Assembly: GCA_016712745.1 (NCBI GenBank)
Contig: JADJQN010000001.1
Location: 1,612,001 to 1,676,000 of the forward strand
DNA length: 64,000 nucleotides
Source of the DNA: Sandaracinaceae bacterium
GTDB taxonomy: Bacteria > Myxococcota_A > Polyangia > Polyangiales > JADJQN01
Direction of reading: 5' to 3'
In this document: piece by piece, positions 24,443 to 31,702 of the stretch
Layout of the letters: every line of letters begins with the position of its first letter
How positions within the stretch are numbered: the stretch's first letter is position 1
Made by a program: the position numbers and the translations under genes
The notes under the pieces: model-generated
The model's database searches: none
What the model was told of the DNA's origin: nothing
Seen by the model: only the letters and a program-made list of their open reading frames with translations

Positions 24443-25024
24443 ATGAACACCTTGCGTATCGCGCCCGCCACTTCCTCACTCGTCATCGTGGATGTGCAAG
24501 AACGCTTGCTCGGCGCGATGAATGCTGGGGTTGCCGAGCGAGTGGTTGGGAACCTTGGCATTCTTGCTACAGCAGCCAGACGACTTGCCGTGCCCGCGTT
24601 TGTGACCGAGCAGTATCCGAAGGGTCTGGGGAGAACCGTGGCGAATGTGCGCGACGCCTTCGGCGAAACGCTGGCCATGAACCCACCCTTCGAGAAGCTC
24701 GAGTTTGATGCGATGCGAAATGCACACTTCGCACGCGCCTTCACGCACGCATGCCCGCCCGCCACGCGCCCTCATGTCATCGTTGCCGGCATGGAAGCGC
24801 ATATCTGCGTGTACCAAACTGCGCGTGGCTTTCGCGAACAAGGCTACTCGGTGCATGTCGTGAGCGACGCGTGTTGCTCACGCACGGAAGAGAACTTTCG
24901 AATCGCTCGCGGACTTTGGGAGCGCATGAGCGCTGTCGTATCCAGCACGGAGACCGTCCTGTTCGATTGGCTGGGCAAGGCAGGCACGGAGGATTTCAAA
25001 ATTCTCTCACGCCTGATCAAGTAA
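24443..25024 (+). CDS. isochorismatase-family hydrolase
   Basis: The 193-residue protein starts at ATG 24443. The cysteine-hydrolase triad of the family is visible: Asp17 in VIVDVQERL, Lys85 in FEKLEFDA, and the nucleophile Cys122 in MEAHICVYQTA, preceded by the usual cis-peptide turn. Members hydrolyse isochorismate, nicotinamide or other amides; the YcaC-like subgroup has no agreed substrate. The small size fits YcaC/YecD-type proteins. It is cytoplasmic and is followed by a brkB-like gene almost at once on the same strand. Confidence 0.88.
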   Translation: MNTLRIAPATSSLVIVDVQERLLGAMNAGVAERVVGNLGILATAARRLAVPAFVTEQYPKGLGRTVANVRDAFGETLAMNPPFEKLEFDAMRNAHFARAFTHACPPATRPHVIVAGMEAHICVYQTARGFREQGYSVHVVSDACCSRTEENFRIARGLWERMSAVVSSTETVLFDWLGKAGTEDFKILSRLIK

Positions 25025-25057
25025 CCTTTGGACGAGAAGAATGTCGGCAAGCGTTCC

Positions 25058-26065
25058 ATGCGCAGCGCGCTTCGGCGCGCCCACGAGCTTGCGCGCATGT
25101 CGGCGGTGCCTGACATTCGCGAAACAGAGCAGCACACAACGACCTTGCCGCTGACCCTGCTTTTTAGGGCCTTGCGCCGTTTGGTGCGGCGTTGCGTCGA
25201 TGACAACCTGCCTCAACGAGCGGCAGCTCTTTCTTTCTTCACGCTCTTGTCCGCGGTGCCGCTAATCGCATTGACGTTCGCGTTGCTGAAGCGCGTGTCC
25301 GGTTTGGAAGGAACGCAATCGTTCGTCGCGTACGTTGCGCGTCGATACTTCCCGAGCGCGACGGAGGACGCAATTGGCTACGTCGCACCGCTGCTCACCG
25401 GCATTGACCTCGACGCGATTGGCGTTATTGGTCTCGCCGCGCTCTTGCCATTGACGATCAGCATGGTGCGCGAAATCGATCGCGCGCTCATCGAAGTATT
25501 CCGTGCGCCCGAGAAGCATCCCGCATGGCGCCTCTTGCTGCAGAGCGGCCTCGTCATCGCGGTCCCTGCTGGCACATTGCTTGGCGCACACTGGGCACCG
25601 CGCTTTGAGTCGAGCGAAATCATCGACCGACACCTTTGGCCCTTTCTTGTCGCGGTCGTCTTTCTCTTTCTCGTATTCAAATATCTGCCCGCCGCTGGCC
25701 TGCGCAAAACACACGCCCTGATCGGCGCTGCGACCAGCGCACTTCTCCTCGAAGTCGGCAAAGCCCTCTTCAGCATTTACGCGACCTATCTAGCGCGCGG
25801 CCTGCACATTGTGTGGGGCGCGATTGCATTCGTGCCCATGCTGCTCGTATGGATTTTCCTCGCGTGGGCGTTCGTGCTCTTTGGAGCGGAAGTCGCGGCC
25901 GTCGTGCACGAGCTTTCAATCAGCGTGGACGCGAACGACCGCAAGGCTCGCCGCGTGCGAGTCCCGCGCTTGCGGCAACGTCTGCGGCGGCGGCTAGGTC
26001 TTAGACCGCGCGTCCGAGCTAGCGAAGCTTTCGCCAGCATTGTGACAAAACCGCCGCGGACTTGA
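25058..26065 (+). CDS. YihY/BrkB-family inner membrane protein
   Basis: About 335 residues from ATG 25058; TTG 25028 would add ten residues and ATG 25097 would remove thirteen. The conserved family opening LPQRAAALSFFTLLSAVPLI is at about residues 50-70. Six hydrophobic helices can be counted. AWRLLLQSGLVIAVPAGTLL, FLVAVVFLFLVFKYLPAAGL and VWGAIAFVPMLLVWIFLAWA match the central and late helices, and the FGAEVAAVVHE end is diagnostic. The function of the family is uncertain; older names such as ribonuclease BN were wrong. The C-terminal tail is strongly basic (RLRQRLRRRLGLRPRVR). Confidence 0.88.
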   Translation: MRSALRRAHELARMSAVPDIRETEQHTTTLPLTLLFRALRRLVRRCVDDNLPQRAAALSFFTLLSAVPLIALTFALLKRVSGLEGTQSFVAYVARRYFPSATEDAIGYVAPLLTGIDLDAIGVIGLAALLPLTISMVREIDRALIEVFRAPEKHPAWRLLLQSGLVIAVPAGTLLGAHWAPRFESSEIIDRHLWPFLVAVVFLFLVFKYLPAAGLRKTHALIGAATSALLLEVGKALFSIYATYLARGLHIVWGAIAFVPMLLVWIFLAWAFVLFGAEVAAVVHELSISVDANDRKARRVRVPRLRQRLRRRLGLRPRVRASEAFASIVTKPPRT

Positions 26066-26097
26066 CGAATCGTCCGCGCCATGACAAACAGTCCCAA

Positions 26098-27489
26098 ATG
26101 AATGACATAGTGACGGAACCGGCGTCTGCCGATACGACCGTGTTGATCGTCGATGACGAGGAGTCGAACAGACAATCCCTCGAAAAGATCTTTCAGCGCG
26201 AAGGTTTCCGCACTTTGACCGCCGAGAGCGGGCGCGCGGCGCTCGATTTGTGCCGCCAGAGCCGAGTCCACGTGGTGCTCACGGATTTGATGATGCCAGG
26301 CATGAGCGGCATCGACCTGATCAAGGCGCTCGAGACGGTCGCTCCCGACGTTGAGGTTGTCGTCATGACCGCGTACGGGACGATCGAGACTGCCGTCGAG
26401 GCGATGCGCGAGGGCGCGTACGACTTCGTTGAGAAGCCGCTAAAACGCATGCAAATCGTCAAAACCGTGCGAAAAGCCCGAGAAAGGCACGCGCTTGTGA
26501 CCGAGAACCGCGAGCTCAAGCAAGAGCTGTCAGCCTTGCGCACGCCCCGCTCGATCGTGGGCTCCGCTCAGGCTTTGCGCAGGTCACTGGAAGTCGCGAC
26601 CCAAGCTGCACCATCCACGGCCAACGTGCTGATTTTGGGGGAAAGCGGTACTGGAAAGGAGCTTTTGGCGCGCTTTATTCATGAGCGTAGCGCCAGGCGC
26701 GGAGCCTTCGTCGCCGTAAACCTGTCGGCCCTGCCGGAAACCATCCTCGAGGCCGAGCTCTTCGGCCACGAGAAAGGCGCGTTTACGGGCGCGGTTCAGA
26801 AACGTGACGGCCGCATTGTCCAGGCGGCCGGCGGCACTCTCTTTTTGGATGAAATCGGTGAGCTTGCTCCCGCCGTGCAAGTGAAGCTGCTTCGACTTCT
26901 GCAAGAAGGCGAGTTCGAACCCGTCGGTGGTCGCACGCAGCGCGCCGACTTCCGCTTGATCGCGGCAACCAACCGCGACCTAGCGAATGAAGTTGCGCAA
27001 GGACGCTTCCGCGAAGACTTGTATTACCGCTTGAATGTCATCGCGCTAACAAGTCCCAGCTTGCGCGATCGGCGCGATGACGTGCCCTTGCTTGTGGATC
27101 ATTTTCTCGACGTCTATGCGAAGAAAAACGGCAAAACCAGGCCGAATTTGACCAAAAACGCGATGGAGAAGCTGCTCGGCTACGATTGGCCGGGCAACGT
27201 GCGCGAGCTCGAGAACGCCATTGAGCGCGCGGTCGTCTTGTCGAAGTCGAACACCATCGCAGTCGAGGAATTGCCGGCGCAGATTGCGAACTCAACGCCG
27301 CGCGAAGACGGCTTGCTCTTCACGCTCGGCACCACGCTCAACGAGATCGAAGACCGCGTCATTCGCGCAACGCTCGATCACACCAAGGGCGATAAACACC
27401 TAGCGGCCCAGCTCCTCGGCATCTCAGCCCGCACCATTTACCGCAAACTCGGCACCGACAAAGACGACCTCGACGACGCGCCAGTCTGA
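26098..27489 (+). CDS. NtrC-family sigma-54-dependent response regulator
   Basis: From ATG 26098 the protein has 463 residues; an upstream TTG (26062) overlapping the BrkB stop is possible. A receiver domain fills residues 14-125, with acidic pocket VDDEE and phosphoacceptor Asp63 in LTDLMMPG. The AAA+ domain has Walker A GESGTGKE, the sigma-54 contact loop GAFTGA, Walker B LFLDEIGEL and the arginine-finger region YYRLNVI. A Fis-type helix-turn-helix closes it (HLAAQLLGISARTIYRKLG). No histidine kinase adjoins. A consensus -24/-12 promoter stands 315 bp downstream before gspC, so this activator probably drives the secretion operon. Confidence 0.93.
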   Translation: MNDIVTEPASADTTVLIVDDEESNRQSLEKIFQREGFRTLTAESGRAALDLCRQSRVHVVLTDLMMPGMSGIDLIKALETVAPDVEVVVMTAYGTIETAVEAMREGAYDFVEKPLKRMQIVKTVRKARERHALVTENRELKQELSALRTPRSIVGSAQALRRSLEVATQAAPSTANVLILGESGTGKELLARFIHERSARRGAFVAVNLSALPETILEAELFGHEKGAFTGAVQKRDGRIVQAAGGTLFLDEIGELAPAVQVKLLRLLQEGEFEPVGGRTQRADFRLIAATNRDLANEVAQGRFREDLYYRLNVIALTSPSLRDRRDDVPLLVDHFLDVYAKKNGKTRPNLTKNAMEKLLGYDWPGNVRELENAIERAVVLSKSNTIAVEELPAQIANSTPREDGLLFTLGTTLNEIEDRVIRATLDHTKGDKHLAAQLLGISARTIYRKLGTDKDDLDDAPV

Positions 27490-27525
27490 CTAGCCGCCGT
27501 CTGCCCGTTACCGAGGGGTTAACAA

Positions 27526-27609
27526 GAGATCAAGAGGAAGCAATTTGAGTTAGGTCCCGTCGCGCAGTAAGCGCCCCCCAGACTGCCTTCCTGTTGATCT
27601 CTTGATCTC
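27526..27609. repeat. dyad repeats upstream of sigma-54 promoter (candidate activator sites)
   Basis: GAGATCAAGAGGAAG at 27526-27540 is an inverted copy (14/15) of CTTCCTGTTGATCTC at 27587-27601. The half-site TTGATCTC is directly repeated at 27594-27601 and 27602-27609. The repeats lie roughly 220-300 bp before the inferred gspC start site, a distance at which NtrC-type activators can bind and loop. A stem formed here could instead end the regulator transcript, but no T-tract follows. Confidence 0.45.
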
Positions 27610-27801
27610 CTGTAAACCCTGCCTTCCCTCTTCTCGGAACGCGTCCCCCCGCCTTGGCGCAACGCAATCTCATTGCCAGTTTGTCAGGCGACGTGGGGTG
27701 GTTGGGGCGATCGTTGTCAGCTTGTCCAAAGGGGGCTGATTTCCGGCGCTCGGGATCGCGGAATTGCGCGGAATTTCCTGGATATTGAAGTGTTTTTCGG
27801 C

Positions 27802-27818
27802 TAGGCACGCACGTTGCT
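27802..27818 (+). promoter_or_regulatory. sigma-54 (-24/-12) promoter of the type II secretion operon
   Basis: TAGGCACGCACGTTGCT matches the consensus YTGGCACGnnnnTTGCW except for one base. The invariant GG (27804-27805) and GC (27816-27817) are exactly ten bases apart. Transcription should begin near 27829, just before the gspC ribosome-binding site. An NtrC-type activator gene is immediately upstream. Confidence 0.82.
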
Positions 27819-27835
27819 TTGGTACCCCTTGGCTC

Positions 27836-27840
27836 GGAGG
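27836..27840 (+). promoter_or_regulatory. ribosome-binding site that fixes the gspC start
   Basis: GGAGG lies six bases before GTG 27847. An earlier in-frame TTG (27814) falls inside the -12 promoter element and would not be transcribed, so GTG 27847 is the start. Confidence 0.8.
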
Positions 27841-27846
27841 GTTTTT

Positions 27847-28854
27847 GTGGCGACTGACGTTCGACAAAAGAGGTTGAGAATGGGAATCGTCCTATCGACG
27901 ATTGCCCTGACGTCCCTCTTTGTCTCAGCGGGCACCTCGCGCCTCTTAGCGAACTCACTTCTGCCTTTGGACCCCGGCGGTGCCGGCACGGCCAGCCCCT
28001 CACCCGGAGTTAGCAACGCGGTCATCGCGCGCAAAGACCCAACCAACATTTTGCGCCGCAACATCTTTGATTCGGCGATGGGTCCGCAGGACGGAACGCG
28101 CGTCGCGGCTGCAACCGACGCAAGCGAAGCTGCGGAAGCTGTGCCGGAACCCGTGCTCGACGATCCGTCGCATCCGCCGTCCCCGTGTCAGGGGTCGGTG
28201 CGTTTGGTTGGCTCGTTTTATTGGCCGCGTTCTCCCGAACGTTCGTTCGCCGCGATCACGGACCCGGCGGGCAAAGTGATTCTCTATCGCCAGGGTGGAA
28301 CGGTCGACGGTCGCGAAGTTGTCGCGATTGGATCGAACATGGTTTACCTCCGCCCGAGCGGACAGGCGCTGTGCAGCATCGCGATGTTCAACCCGCCAGG
28401 CGGAGCGGGCGATGCACCGGCGCCCTCCACCGCGCCGGTCGCTGCGCAAGCCGCAGCCGAGCCAGCAGCTCCCGGTGGCGATGACGGCGCGATTCCTGCG
28501 GCCGAGCTCGATCGCGGCATCACGCGCGTGAGCGATACCGAGTACGGCATCACGCGCAGCCTCGTTGATCGGGTGCTGGCGAACCAAGCGGATTTGATGC
28601 GCCAGGTGCGCATCGTGCCGCAAGAAGAAGGCGGCCGCGTTACTGGCGTCAAGATGTACGGCATTCGTCGCAACAGCGTGGTTGGGCGCCTTGGTCTTCA
28701 AAACGGCGACACGCTTCGCACGATCAACGGCTACGACATGACGAGCCCCGATTCCGCGCTCGAGGCGTACACGCGCCTGCGCACCGCCGACCATCTGACG
28801 TTGTCTGTGATCCGTCGTGGTGCGCCCACGAACATGAACTACTCGATTCACTGA
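27847..28854 (+). CDS. gspC: type II secretion protein GspC
   Basis: The 335-residue protein starts at GTG 27847. One membrane helix (MGIVLSTIALTSLFVSAGTS) near residues 12-31 anchors it in the inner membrane. The periplasmic HR domain follows (NILRRNIFDS at 67-76; VRLVGSFYWPRSPERSFAAI near 118-137), then an Ala/Pro-rich linker and a C-terminal PDZ-like domain (about 255-330, GVKMYGIRRNSVVGRLGLQN). GspC connects the inner-membrane platform to the secretin GspD and helps select substrates. It is the first gene of the gsp operon and is directly preceded by the sigma-54 promoter. Confidence 0.9.
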   Translation: MATDVRQKRLRMGIVLSTIALTSLFVSAGTSRLLANSLLPLDPGGAGTASPSPGVSNAVIARKDPTNILRRNIFDSAMGPQDGTRVAAATDASEAAEAVPEPVLDDPSHPPSPCQGSVRLVGSFYWPRSPERSFAAITDPAGKVILYRQGGTVDGREVVAIGSNMVYLRPSGQALCSIAMFNPPGGAGDAPAPSTAPVAAQAAAEPAAPGGDDGAIPAAELDRGITRVSDTEYGITRSLVDRVLANQADLMRQVRIVPQEEGGRVTGVKMYGIRRNSVVGRLGLQNGDTLRTINGYDMTSPDSALEAYTRLRTADHLTLSVIRRGAPTNMNYSIH

Positions 28855-28919
28855 TTGGATTTTCTTGTGAACTCATTCTCGCGAAACGTTTTTGCCAAGA
28901 CTTCTGAAGGAGCGTCCCT

Positions 28920-30059
28920 GTGAGGCTGCGCGTTGCTGCACCGATTCTTCTACTCTCGTTGTGCGTGATGCTCGCGGGCTTGTCCCTCGCGACAGCGCAG
29001 CAGAATCCCGGTCGTCCCAACATCGATGTTTCGGGTCCTGCGGCTCGTCGCCTGAATCTCCCCCCGCTCTCGAAACTTCCGGGAACGCCTGCAGCACCGA
29101 CGCCTGCAGCACCGGCGCCTGCAACACCTGCGCCTGCAACACCGAGTCCGCGCCCTGGTACCCCGGTAACACCGGCGCCCGGGCCGACTCCAAGCCCAGG
29201 TCCCCAAGCGGTGCCGACGCCGCCGCCGATGTCGCCCACGCCGCCGCCGATGACGCCGCGCGCCCCGATCACGCCGTTCGAAACCGGGATCGAATTCGAG
29301 CCGATGTCGCCAAACGCGCGCGTCACCTTCAATCTCGAAGATGCGGACCTTCCCGACCTCGTTCGCCTGATCAGCAGCATCACGGGCAAGCGTTTCATTT
29401 TGCCCGGTTCGAAGGCGCGCGCGATCAAGGCGACTGTCTACGCGCCGACGAAGGTCACCACGGCGGAGGCGTATCAGGCCTTCTTGTCGATCCTGCAGTT
29501 GAACGGCATGAGCGTTGTTCCCGCGGGCCGCTATCTGAAAATCGTGGAAACAACTGGCATCGAGGGCATGCCGGTCGCGACCTACACCCAAGGCGAAGCA
29601 ACGCCCGCCGATGATCGATTCATCACGCGCATGCATCATCTCGAAAACGTGCCCGCAGAAGATGTCGCGACGTTGCTCGGACGCTTCAAGTCGCATGAAG
29701 GCAATATCACCGCCTACGCTCCGACCAACACAATCATCCTCACCGACATGGGTTCGAGCATTCGACGCATGTTGCGCATCGTTGAAGCGATCGATATCCC
29801 GCGCGCCGGTGAACAGGTTTGGCTCGAGCCCGTGCACTACGCCGATGCGACGGAAATGGCGACGCGTCTTTCGGAAATTTTCCCGGTCAGCGAAGGCGGC
29901 GCGGCCAGCGCACCCGCCGGCGCGCCTCGCCCGCAACTCCTGCTGCTCCTGGCCCCCCCGGCTCACCCACCGCAGACGGTCCGTCAACCGTCGGCTCGCG
30001 CGCGGGCGAAATGCGCATCACGAAGATCCTTGCGGACGAGCGAACCAACTCGCTTGTGA
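28920..30059 (+). CDS. gspD: secretin GspD, N-terminal part (gene split by frameshift)
   Basis: Starting at GTG 28920 (GAAGGAG site), this frame encodes a signal peptide ending ATAQQ and a Pro/Ala/Thr-rich linker with four 15-bp repeats. The periplasmic domains N0 (FNLEDADLPDLVRLISSITG), N1 (RFITRMHHLENVPAEDVATL) and the start of N2 (EQVWLEPVHYADATEMATRL) follow. After about residue 335 the reading becomes implausible (five leucines, then basic residues) and stops at 30059. The rest of GspD continues in the -1 frame (next entry). One missing base near 29928-29932 would join the parts seamlessly as ...APRPATPAAPG...; a sequencing error, a real mutation or programmed slippage are all possible. 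Confidence 0.82.
   Translation: MRLRVAAPILLLSLCVMLAGLSLATAQQNPGRPNIDVSGPAARRLNLPPLSKLPGTPAAPTPAAPAPATPAPATPSPRPGTPVTPAPGPTPSPGPQAVPTPPPMSPTPPPMTPRAPITPFETGIEFEPMSPNARVTFNLEDADLPDLVRLISSITGKRFILPGSKARAIKATVYAPTKVTTAEAYQAFLSILQLNGMSVVPAGRYLKIVETTGIEGMPVATYTQGEATPADDRFITRMHHLENVPAEDVATLLGRFKSHEGNITAYAPTNTIILTDMGSSIRRMLRIVEAIDIPRAGEQVWLEPVHYADATEMATRLSEIFPVSEGGAASAPAGAPRPQLLLLLAPPAHPPQTVRQPSARARAKCASRRSLRTSEPTRL
29095..29154 (+). repeat. four tandem 15-bp repeats in gspD linker
   Basis: Four copies of a 15-bp unit of the form rCGCCTGCAGCACCG (last two with AACAC) encode a TPAAP/APATP-type proline linker after the GspD signal peptide. Such repeats can change copy number by slippage without breaking the frame. 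Confidence 0.75.
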
Positions 30060-31681
30060 TCATTGCGACGGAGCGCGCGTACTTGCGCATTCTCGAGATG
30101 GTTCGCGCGCTCGACATCCCGCTTGAAGGCGAAGGTCGCGTCCATGTGCATTACGTACAGCACGGCGACGCGGAAGATATCGCCCAAGCGCTCACCAGCA
30201 TCGTCGGCGGCGGCGGGGGTGGCGCAGCTCCTGGTGGGCCACCTGGTGCAGCACGTCCCGCGGGCGCTGCGGCTGCAGCGGGCGGAGGCACTCCGTTCGA
30301 AGGCAGCGTACGCATCAGCGCTCACAAGCCCACCAACTCGCTGGTCATTACGTCGTCGCTGCACGACTACGCAACGCTGCGCAATGTCATCGGTCGACTC
30401 GATGTTGAACGTCGTCAGGTATTCATCGAAGCCGTCATCATGGAGCTTCAGGTTAAGCGCGGCACCAAGGCAGGCCTCAGCCTGCACACCGGCCTTCCCG
30501 ATACCCCGGCCGCGGGCGCCCTCTCCTTGTTGGGCTTCAACGCGGGTGGCTCGCTCGCATTCCCGAGCCCGACCAACCAAGACACACTCACCGGTCTTGC
30601 GCTTGGCGTGCGCGGCCCGGCGATTCAACAAGCGACACAGGCCATCGGTATTTCAATTCCGGCGTTCGGTGTCGTGCTCAACGCTCTGTCGACGACGGGT
30701 GACGTAAACGTCTTGTCGACGCCCCACATCATGGCGATGGACAACGTCGAAGCTGAAATCAGTGTCGGCGCGGACATTCCCTTGCAGACGAACAGCGGCT
30801 TTGGCACAGCGGGCGGATTGGGCGGGCTTGCCGGAGCAATACCTCAAGCGGGTGGTGCATCGGGTCTGCTCGGCGGCGCACTTGGTGCGCTGGGTGGACT
30901 GGGCGGCGCGGGTGCGTTCGGCGCCGGTGCTGCTGCACGCCGCAAAGTCGGTACGAAGATTCACATCACGCCGCACATCAATGAGGCGAACGAGATACGT
31001 CTCGAAATCGAAGAAGAGATCAGCGAACGCCAAGCGTCGGAAGGCACGCTCGGCGTCGTTTCGGTCGCAGAGCGCACCGCCAAGACTCAGCTGGTCGTTC
31101 GCGATCAGCAGACGGTCGTAATCGGCGGCTTGATGCGTGACTCCGTGTCGACGGAGGAAACGAAAGTACCGATTCTCGGCGATATTCCGCTCATTGGTAT
31201 TCTCTTCCGCCGCACGAACCGCACGGTTGAAAAGACCAACCTCTTACTTTTCCTCACGCCCTACATCATTCGAAGCTCGGCTGATTTGCGTGCGATCTTC
31301 GAACGCAAGATGCGCGAGCGCCAAGAGTTCATCGATCGCTACTTCGTGTTCGGCGATCAAGAGTACTCGCCACCCATCGACTACTCGCGCACGCGCGGGC
31401 TTGTGTCTGAGATTATCAACGAGATTGGCGCGGTCGCTGAAGAGCGACAACTCATGGAAGAGGCTGCGGCGAGACCGGCGCCGGATCACGTATCGAGGCG
31501 CCCTGTCGGCGCGGTCGAACGAACTGAGCCCGAACCGGGCGACGTGGTGATTTCACCCGAATCTCCCGAGGGTCGCCTCGTTTCCGAAGACGATGTGGGG
31601 CCGGTGACGCCGCCACCCACCAACGCGCCTCCTGCCCCTGCGGGGCAAGGCACGCCTGTTCCAGTCGGACCACGTTTCTAA
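29819..31681 (+). CDS. gspD: secretin GspD, C-terminal part (gene split by frameshift)
   Basis: Homology to GspD begins near 29925 in this frame; the residues encoded before that are not native. It carries the later N domains (MRITKILADERTNSLVIIAT; RVHVHYVQHGDAEDIAQALT; VRISAHKPTNSLVITSSLHD) and the secretin core (STPHIMAMDNVEAEISVGAD, THITPHIN-like IHITPHINEANEIRLEIEEE, VVIGGLMRDSVSTEETKVPI, LLLFLTPYII). A glycine-rich loop (about 30815-30935) probably forms the gate region. The acidic, proline-rich tail (about 31480-31680) could bind a pilotin. GspD is the outer-membrane pore of the system. No independent start with a ribosome-binding site is evident, so this half alone would lack a signal peptide. 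Confidence 0.82.
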   Translation: MARARALRRCDGNGDASFGNFPGQRRRRGQRTRRRASPATPAAPGPPGSPTADGPSTVGSRAGEMRITKILADERTNSLVIIATERAYLRILEMVRALDIPLEGEGRVHVHYVQHGDAEDIAQALTSIVGGGGGGAAPGGPPGAARPAGAAAAAGGGTPFEGSVRISAHKPTNSLVITSSLHDYATLRNVIGRLDVERRQVFIEAVIMELQVKRGTKAGLSLHTGLPDTPAAGALSLLGFNAGGSLAFPSPTNQDTLTGLALGVRGPAIQQATQAIGISIPAFGVVLNALSTTGDVNVLSTPHIMAMDNVEAEISVGADIPLQTNSGFGTAGGLGGLAGAIPQAGGASGLLGGALGALGGLGGAGAFGAGAAARRKVGTKIHITPHINEANEIRLEIEEEISERQASEGTLGVVSVAERTAKTQLVVRDQQTVVIGGLMRDSVSTEETKVPILGDIPLIGILFRRTNRTVEKTNLLLFLTPYIIRSSADLRAIFERKMRERQEFIDRYFVFGDQEYSPPIDYSRTRGLVSEIINEIGAVAEERQLMEEAAARPAPDHVSRRPVGAVERTEPEPGDVVISPESPEGRLVSEDDVGPVTPPPTNAPPAPAGQGTPVPVGPRF

Positions 31682-31702
31682 GTAGTCAGCAGCCGAGGCA
31701 TC

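Larger units (their letters stand above)
27490..27846 (+). other. 357-bp regulatory intergenic region before the gsp operon
   Basis: The region holds no credible gene. From left to right it contains the dyad repeats (27526-27609), a GC-rich middle part with short direct repeats such as GCGGAATT twice near 27758-27775, the sigma-54 promoter (27802-27818) and the gspC ribosome-binding site (27836-27840). Confidence 0.6.

Noticed and set aside
27814..27846. TTG 27814 as the gspC start
   Set aside because: This codon lies inside the -12 element of the promoter, upstream of the expected transcript start.
29953..29959. C7 run as an established programmed frameshift site
   Set aside because: A single missing base upstream explains the frame change more simply and gives a more natural linker; slippage is kept only as an alternative.
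28950..29987. 345-residue minus-strand open frame over gspD
   Set aside because: Its composition (Arg/His-rich with CCRRR repeats) reflects the antisense of the Pro/Ala linker; gspD is supported by homology-type motifs.
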